A DNA stretch of 64,000 bases from Apostichopus japonicus. Taxonomy: Eukaryota; Echinodermata; Holothuroidea; Aspidochirotida; Stichopodidae. Positions 10,212 through 22,577 of the stretch are shown one piece after another. The notes under the pieces were generated by a model. It saw only the letters and a program-made list of their open reading frames with translations. It was not told the DNA's origin and made no database searches. The stretch spans positions 12,515,111 through 12,579,110 of the forward strand of contig NC_092576.1 of assembly GCF_037975245.1 (NCBI RefSeq), read 5' to 3'. Each line of letters opens with the position of its first letter. The stretch's first letter is position 1. The position numbers and the translations under genes are program-made.

Positions 10212-10975
10212 TCTTTTTTTTTGTACTGCACTATATTGACCTTGGACTATTCCATATATTTTATATTTATATATATATATATTTATCTAGCTATCTATAT
10301 ATATATATAGCCTATATATATATATATAGCCTATATATATATATATATATATATTTATACTTTCTGGGGGGGGGGTGGTGCTTATACAATATGAAATGGC
10401 AGGAATGTATTTATATTCTCATATATTCTTAACTAACAAACATTTGTTGAAAAGATACATCTATCACTTCGCACTCATTTGCTTCCAGTTTACATTTCCA
10501 AGATATGTTTACTACATAAATATGAACCATACATGCTTCAAACGTATTTTAACTCCGGTAAAAATTCCTCATTAACTGTGACTGAAGAAGTATACTGTGA
10601 AGTGAAAAGAGGCGGCGCTATTAATAAACAATATAACAAAGTGATTTAATAATATTATTCAGTTTCATTTTCATTTTGTGCTGCACTATAGTGACCTTGG
10701 TTTGGGTATACGATTCAATGTTTGGGGCAGTTTAAACAGCTATCAACGGTCTTGAGTGTATCCATACCTATGCTTACAATATAAAACATTTGTTGAAATG
10801 ATGCATATATCACTTGGCACTAGCTTCCATGTCTACAGGTGCCAAAGTAAGTCTACTTCCGAACCATACATACGTCAAAACTATTCTCACTCCTGTAAAA
10901 AGTCCACATTAACTGTGACTGAAGAAGTATCACGCGAAAGTCAAATGTGGCGGCGCTATTCATCAACATATAAGG
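10212..10975 (+). repeat. Diverged tandem duplication, about 400-bp unit, split by TA tracts
   Basis: Two copies share the same ordered words: TGTACTGCACTATATTGACC (10222) and TGCTGCACTATAGTGACC (about 10679); AACATTTGTTGAAA (10439 and 10786); GAACCATACAT (10524 and 10861); and ATTAACTGTGACTGAAGAAG (10572 and 10909), followed by GGCGGCGCTATT in both. Small indels put it out of frame as a protein. The first copy also contains a TA-rich tract at about 10262-10353. Confidence 0.8.
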
Positions 10976-11344
10976 AAATTATGGAAGATGTATATAAATT
11001 GTGGAATGGTGACAACTTAAAAAATAACCAGAAACGTCTTGTACGGAGGTTACCTGAGTAATATAGACGATCAGCAGTGTAGAAACCTTTGAAGCATCAA
11101 TACGTAGAGTAAATGCTTTCTGAAAGTTTGGAAAAAAATATAACGGTGGTGTTTTTAATTCATCTTTCAAAAAATATGGAGACGTCCACATAGCTTGTAT
11201 CCGAAACAAAATTGTCACGCGTACTAGGATATACGAAGTATAATCGAAAAATAAGTCAGCCTGAGGGTTACTTTACGTTTATTGCAGTCCGCATTATGTC
11301 CGCCTCCAACCACAACCCTCTTTCGTTACAATTGAAATGACCAG

Positions 11345-11345
<1 letters not shown>

Positions 11346-11374
<29 letters not shown>
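11346..11374. repeat. (TA)n(CA)n microsatellite
   Basis: A short TATATATA run passes into about ten CA repeats. Confidence 0.9.
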
Positions 11375-11375
<1 letters not shown>

Positions 11376-12687
11376 AAAAGAGACATTGAAAGAACTCATG
11401 AAATAGAATACTTATTTATCGTTCCTGTCAGCGTGTATGAAACAAAAGGTGTTACATGTAACAAATAAAAATATTTTTCATTATGGAGGACATACATCTT
11501 CATATAAGATACCCACTTTTGCAACATTACTTTTAAGAGGCTAAGTTTTGACCCTCTTAACAGAACTTTGAACTACTACACATAAATAATGGTGATATAT
11601 ATTTCATTTTGCTATTTTGGAGATGTGTTCTTTTGAAGTTAACGTTTAACGCTTTGTATACCAAAAGGGAATTTGGAGCAAGCAATTGTGATGTCATAGT
11701 TGCACATTGGCACCGTTTGCCTCTAATTGGCACTATCCTATATATATATTAGCCTCAGATCGGTTCAGATTTAATCTTTTTAAGATTATTTCTTATACAC
11801 TTTCATATTTAAACAACATCGCACATGTCAAAATGAAATATTCCTCTTAAAGGATCATTTGCGTTGCCAAAACGCAACCCCCCCACCAAAAAAAAACAAA
11901 AAAAAAACGCAAAAATAAAACGCACATTTTTTTCTTCACAAAACCCTAGGAAAAGTGTACTACAAATTCGTTCGTCGTGAGATGTGGTTGCATTTAGGTA
12001 TATGATAGGACATATCATGCATGCGCTGTCCTAAATGCCCTGAACTATTAAAAGAAAATGCGATCATAAAACCGCAAGATCGGGAAGGGGCGTACAGTAC
12101 TCATTATCGATCTCTAATATGCTAAATATGGCTATCCTATATTGTGATTTAGATCACTTTAAATGCACTCTCTGAATGGACGGCAATGAAACAAAGCCCC
12201 TTCGTGTCACAGAGTTTGTACTTCAATGGATGGTGTTGCTCTAACGATCTAAATCTAAATTTTCAATATTCCGTAGAGAACCGTCATCGTATGGAAAACT
12301 AAGAAACATAAGATAATAAGGGCTTCCCACGTTATTTAAATTAGTATGATACGACGTAGATTGCCATTTTGCTTACGTGACCAGACATACCAGCCTACTT
12401 ACGTATTCTCAATTAAGTTCTCACAGTTGCATATAGATAATGGCAAACAAACATACCCTAAAAATTATCATCATTTTATTAACTTGATCCAGCCTCATCA
12501 TAAGAAAATTAATTACATACCTTTTCGCTGTCCATTTACATCATATCGTTAACAGTTAGACACGTTTATGAACTATACTCACCACGCATAAAATTCAAGT
12601 AAGGTGAGTAGAAACAGGTGTTAGATAGTTCCTTGAAACGCTACGTGTGGTGGCAGGGTCCTCTCTACCTTCACCCCCCCCCCCCCC
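11375..12687. other. No gene recognised
   Basis: AT-rich with an A-run near 11889-11910 and a poly-C run just before 12688. Short open frames show no motifs. Confidence 0.45.
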
Positions 12688-13383
12688 AATCATCTTACCA
12701 TATAAATGTCATCTCCGGTTTATTTCATCAAAAACCTTCATCCTTTGAATTCCAGCTGTTTTCAGTATACAAACCGAGCCCGTTGGTAATCTTTGTAATT
12801 TATAGAACTCCAATTTACCTTCTTGTAAACGATGAACGACTTTTTTTAACACTTTATCGGTGAGTTAACTACTATTCAGGGGAAGCTACTAATATGTGGT
12901 GATTTCATTATACATGTTGATCAGCCAATGGACCCCGTGGTCGTACAGTTTCTGGACATACTCGACTCTTACAATCTACAACAAAATGTCGTTGAAAGCA
13001 CGCATACTGGTGGCCACACTATTGATTTGGTTCTCACAAGGCAGAATGAACATCTTCTACTTTCTTGCCCTAGTATTCTTGAAACTGTTATCGCTGACCA
13101 CTATACCATTACGTTTGATATCTGCGGTAAGCTATCACCAGTGAGATCCAGAAAGAGATATGTGCGAGATTTCCGTAAACTGGACATGATTACCTTCAAT
13201 TGTATAAAAGGCAAAAAAAAAACAGTATAAAAGGCATAAATAAAAGTCGTAGGTGTTATTTTATGTGTAATAGAACAACAGCATTTGTAAGATCGTATAG
13301 TTTTGCAACAGCATTTCAACACACAAAGACATTGTCTAGTCAGTGATCTAGGACGTTATTTCAAAATGTAAATGTTGACTTAA

Positions 13384-14196
13384 AGCAGCATTTTGCGTTG
13401 GGTCGCTTTTTTCCACCTTTTTAACATGTGCATCGATTTTTTTAGATGTATCAATCATAAAACAGCAAACTAAGATACCATCCAAGTTTCACCCTGCCAA
13501 GAGCGTTAATTAGCGAGTAATTAACGATTTGTGTCGATAACGAGTAAAAGTGTCCTCGACAAAGTTTTCATATCTCCAAATCCACTAGTTTGAATTCCAC
13601 CAATCAGTGAATAGTATGTTTATTCATGAGCATTTTGCGTTTGATCGCCGTTTTCTACTTTTTTGACATGTCCATCGAGTTTTTTACATGCATCAAATCA
13701 CAAAACAGCAAATTAAGATATTAGCCAAGTTTTTCCCTGCCAAAAACGTTAATTGGCGAGTATTCCACATACAAAATTAATCGCATTCAGTTCCCAAACC
13801 CACTAGTTTGAATTCAACCAATCAGAGATGCAGGTTTAGTTATGCACCGTTGCTAAAAATAGATTCAAGATATTGCCTTGGTACAACCAAGGAGTTGTTA
13901 TGCAACTCCCTGGTGCAACTGCCATATAGACTGTACACAAATCAAGCGTGGTGTTATATTACGTATCTGTCAATGACGTTCGTAGTGTTTAAATATTCAT
14001 ATTATGGGCGAGGTTTATTGGGTTCCCAACGGAAAATATCTTGGAGAACAACAAAGTTGAAAGTTGCAATTTTTTCGACTTTTATGCCACCATTTGAAGT
14101 AAAATATAAATAGATAAGCTAGTTATGTATGTCGTTATGGCATAGTGGAGTCAGTGAGGTTGAGAAAAAACATAGAAAAGGACGCAAAATGCTGCT
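13384..14196. mobile_element. TTAA-target DNA transposon, non-autonomous (Kolobok-like rather than piggyBac)
   Basis: Perfect 15-bp inverted ends, AGCAGCATTTTGCGT at 13384-13398 and its complement at 14182-14196, are flanked by TTAA at 13380-13383 and 14197-14200. The related fragment at 5793-5796 has a single TTAA with matching flanks and no insert, so the boundaries are proven within this window. Both piggyBac and Kolobok insert at TTAA; ends starting AG rather than CC favour Kolobok. No transposase is encoded; the 101-residue frame at 13808-14113 shows no motif. Confidence 0.9.
13389..13830 (+). repeat. Tandem duplication of the left subterminal region of the TTAA element
   Basis: GCATTTTGCGTTGGGTCGC at 13389 reappears as GCATTTTGCGTTTGATCGCC at about 13631. 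The same words follow in order in both: ACATGTGCATCGA/ACATGTCCATCGA, AAAACAGCAAA, ACGTTAATTGGCGAGTA-like, CCACTAGTTTGAATTC and ACCAATCAG. The left arm of the element is thus present twice, about 240 bases apart. Confidence 0.8.
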
Positions 14197-14541
14197 TTAA
14201 GGAAGAGCATTGCTTCTTTCTATAACAATCTAATTCCTCCTATGATTGAATTCCGCCTCAAGTTCGACATTGCTTAATTTAACATTATAGCGATGCATCT
14301 ATCGCTCGTGATAAACGGTAATGGATATCTATAATTAGCATCATTAGTATAACTATAATTAACCGGGAATGTTATTATAGAAAGCAATTACTGGATGCAA
14401 TCGAATATTCTGTATACTTGTTAACTTAGCTTGAATTACGGTTTATGCAATGAACCCTACAGTAGTTGAAATAGCAACTTTCATAATGATTTAATAGTAA
14501 CGTTTATGAGCCATATGTGCAAATCGGTTTTTATACGAACT

Positions 14542-14543
<2 letters not shown>

Positions 14544-14636
<93 letters not shown>
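14544..14636. repeat. (TA)n microsatellite
   Basis: A nearly pure TA tract of about 90 bases at the 3' end of LINE fragment copy 2. It gives spurious Ile-Tyr open frames. Confidence 0.95.
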
Positions 14637-14640
<4 letters not shown>

Positions 14641-17489
14641 CATAAATATATACTTTACTGCAATTTCTGATTTACTCACCTAAAAATAACATCCTATAAA
14701 CAAGTTAACATTTAAACTGAAAAAAAAAAAACACAAATGAAAAAGTAATCTAAATAAATTGCAATGATCTAATAAATTTGAAGTAGCGATACTCCTAACG
14801 GCTGTGTAGAATTATAAATGACTTACGTTGTGACTTGATGCAATTTCAAGGAGCAATATCATAGACATCTGGAGTTCTTTAGAATCAATTCTCCTTACAG
14901 ACACAATACTCGAACACAGACTTCGTAAACTGTTTTGATCCTTAGTCTGAAAACAAAAATAGAAGCGTCTTCAAACGAATAAAGAGCGAACTTCATCAAT
15001 TTCAAATAGTATTATCCGAAGACGAAAACTACAGGGAGGGGGTGGTGGGTTATCATTATCCACCACCCCGCCTATTTTTTTATGATTCAGGGACCTTACG
15101 TTAAATTAACGCTCGCATTGATTCTACTTCGCATAGCACCATATAGATTCTGCTCTCTAAAACGATTTGGATTTTAAGCAAGAGGTGGGAGGGGTGCGCA
15201 TTTCAGTTGCGATCTTTCGGTAAGTGTCCAAGAGGAGGGAGGTTTTGGGGAATTATGTACAAAATGGTAGTACCATCACTCACGGAATTTAATTGTAATA
15301 AACGGTTGTAGCTAAAGGAAATCAATACATTAAATATAATAACCAAATTTGGAATTGTAATAACACGGCCGATGATTGAATGTAATTGGCTTTGCGATGT
15401 TATAATTGATTCATGTCTATATGATCTGTAAATTAAGAGGTTATGCGTCCGAAGTGCGCGGAAAATTGTGGTTATAGTTTACGGCTCAGCCGTTACAGCC
15501 CCCCCCCCCCCTCAATCAAATTGGGCTCCTACGCCTATGCTCTTATTGGCACCATATACCCTCCGTTAAGTATTCCAGTTTTAGAGCGGTATAAAGAGAG
15601 TGGAGGGGAAGAGGGACAATGAGTTTTGTTAATACTCGTTTTGTGGGAGGGTTTGAAGGGAGGGTGTCCCCTCTTCCCCTCAGAACATAATTGTCCTTAG
15701 TAGATGCACATACTCCCTGTCATTTTTATCATTTTAACAACATCTTTGAATACAATTTTGCGTGCCTTAGTTATAAATCTCTTCGCAATACACGTTAGGG
15801 AAGTACGAAATATATGTTCCCATGCTCCCAGTGGCTACAGTCCTATGTGTAGTAACGATATTAACACTAAGAATTATATATTATACATGCTGGCAGATAC
15901 ACACAGGTGCATCTTATATCTACTTCTGGGCAGGTGGAGTTGTTGTGCTTTTTACAGAAGGAAAGTATCCATACCAAGAACGCCACTTTGTTTATAGAGT
16001 TGTTAACTAATGCATCAAAGGTAACTTTTTTTCAGGGAAATACGTTAAATATATAGATGTAATGTGCTGATGATTGGAGGGGGTCAGTGGGATCAAGAAA
16101 CATTTTAGGTTCAATTATTTTAGAACAGCACGAACGCCATATGGACTGAATCTTTATTGATACATATTTTATTTTTTCTTGGAAATTCAAAATTGCGACA
16201 AAACTTTAATGCCACATAATCTTGCTCGAACTTTCACAATATTTCAAATAGATGTTGGTCGATTTAGACAACGACTTGCACTGACCGACTGAGCACAAAA
16301 AAAGAAAAGGAGCAACTGGTTGATAGTTAGTAATGTATATTGTTCCTGGTTAGGAAAACAGGATATCCACAAGCTGAAACACTTTTAGAATTTTTGAATT
16401 GTTTAGACTTTTTCCAATTTGGAGCAATATGACATTTCAAGGAGAGCATTTTTTAAACGTTTTCTGTAAAATATCTCAGCTCAACCTGTTCCAGATACCC
16501 ATTGTTCTGGTTTATTTCAACTTAGCACAGACATACCGTATATTTGTTAGTTTCCAATTTCACTTTCTAGTAATGCACTTTTTAACCCGGTTTAGTATAT
16601 TGTTAGCCTAATATTTCCAACAGCATAAAAATAGACGTATTCGTGAATAAATCAGCCCAGCTTTACCGCAGCAGATCTACAACGGGATAGGGACTTGCTT
16701 AGAGGAAATGCTCCAATATCCCTTCCCTACCATGACGCCACCATTGGGATCCAATATAATAATTTACGTATAACGGTTGTGTGTTCTACAATTGCCCAAA
16801 AGTTTGCCGTCCCCGCTTTCGTTCACGACAATTGCGGTAGGGAGGAGAGCTCTTCGAAGTAACATAATTTATGGAAACTTTGGTTATCAGTTATATATAA
16901 TGTCATTAATTGTATTCATCTAGCAGTGTCTTAATGTTAAGAAAAACTGCCTTTTGTTAGGTCAGTTAAGGTGTTCATTGTTCCTGTGTATTTCACAAAA
17001 CATGTTGTTTACATATCTGTACGTGTATTCTGAGACAAATTCAAATCTGACAATTACTAAGAACGGTGAACAACGTCCCATGTAAATCAATAACCGAAGG
17101 AATATCTCTAAATGCACACAAACAGAATGGTTACATCTTATGTTTTGCATGCAACGCATTTCTAAAGTGAAATGAATTCATGCTAAGTATATGTTACTCT
17201 GCTTCTTCGTAAATGGATTAAATTAACTGGACATAATTACACCTTAACATAGATTTACTTAATTTATGGAGTGTATGTGGAGTGGATGCCCCCCACCCCC
17301 ACCATAAAAGAAAAACTCAAGTTGATTATTGTTCACTACATAGTGAACGTGATTATTGGTTTGATGTTATTCGTAACCTACACATTCATGATTGCGTATA
17401 TACGGGTGCGTGCGGGTAGGTTTTGCGTTTGTGACGCCCAGCTTGTAAACACAACGTTTCAAGAATGGATGTTGGACCAAAGTTTATAT
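14637..17489. other. Intergenic; inverted repeats and a lone hAT-type end, no gene recognised
   Basis: 15036-15067 holds a small stem (GGTGGTGGG/CCACCACCCC-type arms). 15604-15682 has inverted arms GAGGGGAAGAGGGACA and TGTCCCCTCTTCCCCTC about 50 bases apart. 15497-15538 reads poly-C, then CAATCAAATTGGGCTCCTAC and GCCTATG, the same end type (opposite orientation) as at 23601. No partner end was found nearby. The rest is AT-rich with chance frames. Confidence 0.45.
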
Positions 17490-17885
17490 TAGTGTATGGA
17501 AGTACCACATTGAGTAACAGAAGCATACAGTTTTGATGGAGGTCAAAAGTCATTGAGGTTACAAGGGGTCAAATTGTGTAAAACTTAAAATACGATATCT
17601 CAAGAAGTGAAGCTTGGGCATATTTCACATTCTGAGTCTAGAAGTACCACATTAAGTACAAAAAGCCTTCTTTTTTAGTTGAGGTAAATATCATTGGGGT
17701 TCACCATAGGTCAAGTTGTGGAAACAAGAAGCCTATAATTGTTGGTGTAATTCATAGGTCACCTGGGGTTATCGGAGGTCAAATTGTGAAAATCTTGTTA
17801 AGTGGATATCTCAATATTGGAAGCTTGGGCAGACCTCGCACTTAGTATGAAGGTGTATAACATAGAGTTTAGAGTTCCTTTAAAG
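17490..17885 (+). repeat. Diverged tandem repeat, roughly 130-150-bp units
   Basis: About two and a half units share the ordered words GAAGTACCACATTGAGTA, TGGAGGTCAAAAGTCATTG, GGTCAAATTGTG and GATATCTCAA..A.TGAAGCTTGGGCA. AAGTACCACATT occurs at 17500 and 17642, and AAGCTTGGGCA at 17609 and 17820. No coding potential. Confidence 0.75.
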
Positions 17886-19170
17886 AGAGAGCTGCGATGA
17901 GTATTCCGAAAATTTCAGGTTACGTGATGAATGGAGCCATTTTCTTTGCATATGTGTTTCCGTCGTTCTAGTTGAGCATCGATTGTCAGCAGCAAAATAA
18001 TTATGTAAGAACAAAGTCAATGGAATCCAATATCTCGTCGGAGCTTTGTCACGTATGTATTGTATATGCTGCCTTGGCATACGCGTTAAGTTTAGACTAG
18101 GCCAAAGTACACAGAACGTTAGTCCTTTGTGTGTATATTTAGCCTAGCCGAGTCCAAGTATTGAAGACTGAAACTGAAATCAGCCCATACACATGTGAGC
18201 CATTAAAAAAAATAACTTCCAGGGTAGTCTTTGTCTTTGTGAAGTACATTGGATAATTTAGTATCTGTACTACTAAATTTGTGGTTCTCCCATTAGAGGC
18301 AGCACATTGTGCATGGTTAAGATATTCTTTAACAATGGCACCAAATGTTGTAGTTGCACCTCTTTATTGCTCGAAGTAAACTATGATCCAGTCTTGTGTT
18401 TGCATGTAAAATCAGCTTGAATTTCTGTTTTGTAATTAACAGGCTCATTTTGATGATCACCAATTTGAAGTGAGCGATTGACTAGAGAATGAGGGTAAGA
18501 CGTTCAACAATACCCACCTCTTTGTCTTACCGCAAATCAACGTAACCAAGGTCACCTTCAAAAATATGTTTTACTACAAACTCAAGCACACCCCCCCCCC
18601 CCCCGGAGAAGATTGGGCCACGTCAGCAGGAACATCAAGTTCGAAGGTCATATGCTCTACAGAACTGAAAGACTCCATTAACATGACAATGCTGTCAAGT
18701 GTCAATATGTTATGTGTAGTTAAATATTAGGCCTATGTTTTACTGAAACTATTAGTCCTTTATCTGTTGCACTATCATATGGTAATATGCTACTTAATAA
18801 CCTTTGTTCAGTTTAAAAGAAAAACATTCAATTTCTTTACTGTTAGGATTGGTGTTGTTTCGAAATTGGTGTATTAAAACCAGCACTGGCAATGCCGGAT
18901 CGGGAGGAAGTGGAGAAACACCATTTACAACTAAGTTAATGTGATCATGTTCCAAGATTCCTTTCACATCCCCTGTTATTTAATTATTCATTTATTGTAA
19001 CGTCAAGTGCTGCAAGTATGTTATTTTGTATAATAGAAGACGCCAGGCGAGGGTCGACCTGCACCCACATGGAAGTCAACTCAATTATTCCTGGTTTCCA
19101 CCTAATAGAAACTTATGTTACAATATTTCTCTTACAACAGTCAAGAATCGATTGGTCGTGTCAGCAGCTA
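17886..19170. other. No gene recognised
   Basis: AT-rich sequence with a poly-C tract at about 18590-18604. It lies downstream (minus-strand sense) of the gene at 19277-22577. Confidence 0.45.
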
Positions 19171-19176
19171 TTTATT
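19171..19176 (-). terminator. Putative polyadenylation signal of the six-exon gene
   Basis: On the minus strand this reads AATAAA, about 100 bases after the TGA stop at 19277-19279. The position fits a short 3' untranslated region. Confidence 0.5.
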
Positions 19177-19276
19177 TCATGGTCATGATATATATCTCAG
19201 TCATTCAGCTGGTTTAGCTAAATTAGCTCATTCGACTTTTCCATTGTGGGAGGGGCTGAAATACTGAGGGAAATAT

Positions 19277-22200
19277 TCACTGTGCCGTCATAAGAATGTT
19301 ATGCCAAGCTGATAGTTTCCAGGGAATCCCTTCCTTTTTCATCCCAGCTATTAACCACGGACGGGCCTGGAATGTTTGTAACCCATTGAAAGTGTTTGTA
19401 TAAAATTGCTGACTTAAAATAAATTTCTTTAAAGTACAAATTTGGTATTTCAATTCTTGGGTGGTGATATCATCGCCAAATTTTTTGTTGAACGACTGGA
19501 CTGTTTCAAATGATTTTCCAAGCAACATACAGCTTTCGTTCTCTATGCCAAGTATCTGTGGAAATTTTTATAATATTTACCCTAACTAACAAAATATATG
19601 CATCCATGCTTTCCTTTCCACCCGTTCGGATTCATAGGGGCCAGAATGAAATAACTTCTTAGCCATTTTTGTATATTTACAAAATCTTGCGAAGCAGTTA
19701 TTTTAATTTGATATTATTTTCAACTTACCACGCCCCTCCCCTACCCTTCCCAATGTACCCTCACTATAGAAATTTGACTTCCACTTCCTATTCCATTTGT
19801 AGTCCCGAGGTAAACTGTATTGTTATTTTCAGCTACTATAGAAAACTATACAGAATTGAAATTATCACCACCCATTATACGTCATCTACTTGCCCCCCGG
19901 GTGTAGGTTCTGACGACGCCAATAACTGGAATCTGGTTTGAAATCATCAATAGTATGAGAATGTTTAACTTAACTACACCTTAAACAAGGTGTCCCCTTC
20001 CGCATGTATATCCACTTTATATTTCAGTAATCACCGATGGAAAACATATACCCGAGACTCCCTCCTCACCCATTTCCTTACCTCATTTCTCCACCATGAT
20101 ATACGAAACTAACCGGACATAGATGGGAACCAAAACACCAGTTTGGGATCGAAGGAAATTCATATTTTGGTACGGAATATATTACCCAAGCAATATTTAA
20201 CTTTACCGAACCTGTATTAATGCATAATTAAGCAATACTTCTGTACGTTTAATCACGAATTGGGCACCCTATCCTCTCCGCCGTCTCTGACACCCCATAG
20301 TACTGAAATTGTTCACCATATCCTCGTTCATTCATTTATCATCAAACCTAAATTATGGCTATAAAACTTGCCACGTACCGATCAATTAGCCTTTACATTT
20401 AAGTGTACCCAGCAGGACGCCCGGCAAATGGAAAGAAAATGGAGTCCAAATTCGAGTTGTCGCAACTCCCTTTATACCAGTGCACAATGCTACGAAACCG
20501 TTTGCCTAGGTGGATGAAAATTACGTAATGTCTTTACGTGCAATCACGCATTTACGGAGAATTTAAGAATTTGTTGCCTAGCGAATGATACAACTTTACG
20601 CATCATTATACTCAAGATAATTATAAACTAATTACCGGTACTTCAAGAGTTGTGGCTTCATTGGAGTTCAAGATCCATTTACCGTTGGTAGAATCTAAAC
20701 GGAATTCGTGTTTAAGTGGGTTCCATGAAACTGGAAAAAAGAAACATATAACGATTTAGTTATAGGTAAAACAAGAAAATAATCATTAAAAAGCACAATT
20801 ACAAGGTCAATGTTTTACCACCTTATACTATTCTTTGGTGAATATTACCATCTAAGAATGTCACCCACCTTAGTATCCCACAAAGGATCACAAATTTTTT
20901 GTGATGAGTAACACATTTAGTTGTTTCTATATTCTCACCTTCAATGTCACGTAACGTCTGAGAAAGAGAACCGACAGGAAGTGACAGAGGCAACAAAAAG
21001 TCAATGAATCTGTAAAAACAAAGTGATTTTTGAGTCATGTGATAATATCCATCCTTTATAAAATAACTGTAATGTTAATTAATTGATGAATCTGTCATTT
21101 AGTGTACAAACATCAATCATCTAGCTAAAGTTATACTCAAGAACACAGTTCCATAATTTGCTGGTTAGTAATTTAGTGTTCATTAAGTTAACGTGAATAA
21201 AAACATAACAGTAAGTGATATCTGATTACTTACGATAATTTCTTCAGCTGTTTACATTGTACTGCAAACGAAAATATTCCTACTATTTCGGCCTGGTTAA
21301 ATTCCTTTTCCTTGTTCGCTTTAATTTGTAGTTCCTCAAAAGTAGACGATTCATTCACACGATCTCCATTCTCTAGGAGTATGTCATGTTGGTCCTCCGA
21401 GCTAAGTGATGATAGTCCGAGACTAGTAAACTTGATGTAAAGAAAACATATTTTTGAAATTGTTAGACAATTGTGCTCAGCCAAGGGCAATATTTGTTCA
21501 TATATATGATTGTGAATTTATATTCCAGGTCTACAAAACCAAAGCACAGTTTTTTTTTCAATTTGTTTACAGACAGGATGGTGGATGCAACCCCAATTGA
21601 TTATAAACAAAATTGCAGAATTGCAGTGATTATGTAAGATATTTTATGGAATATATGGCAAGTGTAACGATCCAGCCTGTAAGTTCCATTGCTTGGAGTC
21701 GTATTATCACTACCAACAGTTATTATCAATATAATGTTCTCCAATTAAAAACACTTCTCGTTGCATCAGTACTGAAAAAACTTAGAAATAATAGCATAGG
21801 TTGTGGAAGTATAGACTTGGTCTAGTCCTTGCAGCTTAATGTTTAAAATAATGTTATTCTACATAAGCTGTATAGCATTTGTATCTAGCTAAATATTTCA
21901 ATGTACTCACGTCAGAATTTGAACCGAGATCCTCTTTACCAAAGTTAAAAATCTGTCGATAATACGTAAAATCGAAATAAATGATAAGAAAGTGTTACTG
22001 TTTCTGTGAGCATTAAGTAAACGTTTAAAGCAAAATCTACTAAAATCGTCATGGTTTATCGGTTACTTCTTCAACTATGTCATATTAATTAGTTTGATGT
22101 TTGTATCGTTGGATTGCTGGTACGACAATGTTACATTGTATACATTTTCAAACGTGGAAGGTGATGATTAATATTCATATGTTTGATATTGTACATAATG

Positions 22201-22577
22201 TGTATAGCCCGGATGTTAGTGCACGATAGAAGAAACCCATGGAACATATTTTCCAGATGTTAGTAAGCATCTTGTGCAAATAAGTGTTGTTTGAAGGCAT
22301 ATCAGTGTAGTCGAAAGTCAAATCAACCCCACCTCACCTGCCCCTAACCTTCAACAAAACACAATACAGAAAAATCCATGCATAAAGCTAAGAATAACGT
22401 TTTGACCAACCGACGTATCCAAATGTGACAGAGAATAATTGTTCATATTAGAAACTGAGTTGACGTTTATTTGATGATGTGAACTTTCCAATGGCTATTC
22501 AATATATAGACAATCATACCTGTTGAATTCTTCTCCTTAGCTGTTTCTTCCACATTCTTACTATTGGTAGCCATCAT
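19277..22577 (-). CDS. Six-exon gene for an unrecognised 240-residue protein
   Basis: Exons on the minus strand: 22577-22520 (ATG, MMATNSKNVEETAKEK), 21933-21911, 21430-21234, 21009-20939, 20730-20636 and 19555-19277 (stop TGA). All internal boundaries have AG/GT, with good donors (GTAAGT, GTGAGA, GTGAGT) and pyrimidine-rich acceptors before exons 4, 5 and 6. Exon phases agree throughout: 723 bases, 241 codons with stop. The N-terminal third is acidic/Ser-rich and looks flexible. The rest is mixed, with FIDFLLPLSLPVG near the middle and a well-formed C-terminal exon containing GKSFETVQSFNKKFGDD and RPWLIAGMKKEGIPWKL. No signal peptide, membrane helix or family motif is recognised. The 23-base second exon is least certain; an alternative acceptor would extend it to 21952. 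Confidence 0.65.

Larger units (their letters stand above)
12688..14543 (+). pseudogene. Internally deleted LINE endonuclease fragment, copy 2, interrupted by a DNA element
   Basis: It aligns with the fragment at 5042-6140 over its whole length once the 813-bp insertion at 13384-14196 is removed. Visible endonuclease pieces are FEFQLFSVYKPSPLV, then DILDSYNLQQNVV, THTGGHTIDLVLTRQNEH and ADHYTITFDI; the Asp-His pair of the AP endonuclease is kept here. The reading stops at an A-run near 13213, followed by the same non-coding tail and TA tract. Both copies share the same deletion, so they spread after it arose, presumably mobilised in trans. Confidence 0.75.

Noticed and set aside
14491-14679. 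Ile-Tyr repeat protein on the minus strand
   Set aside because: It is the TA microsatellite read as codons.
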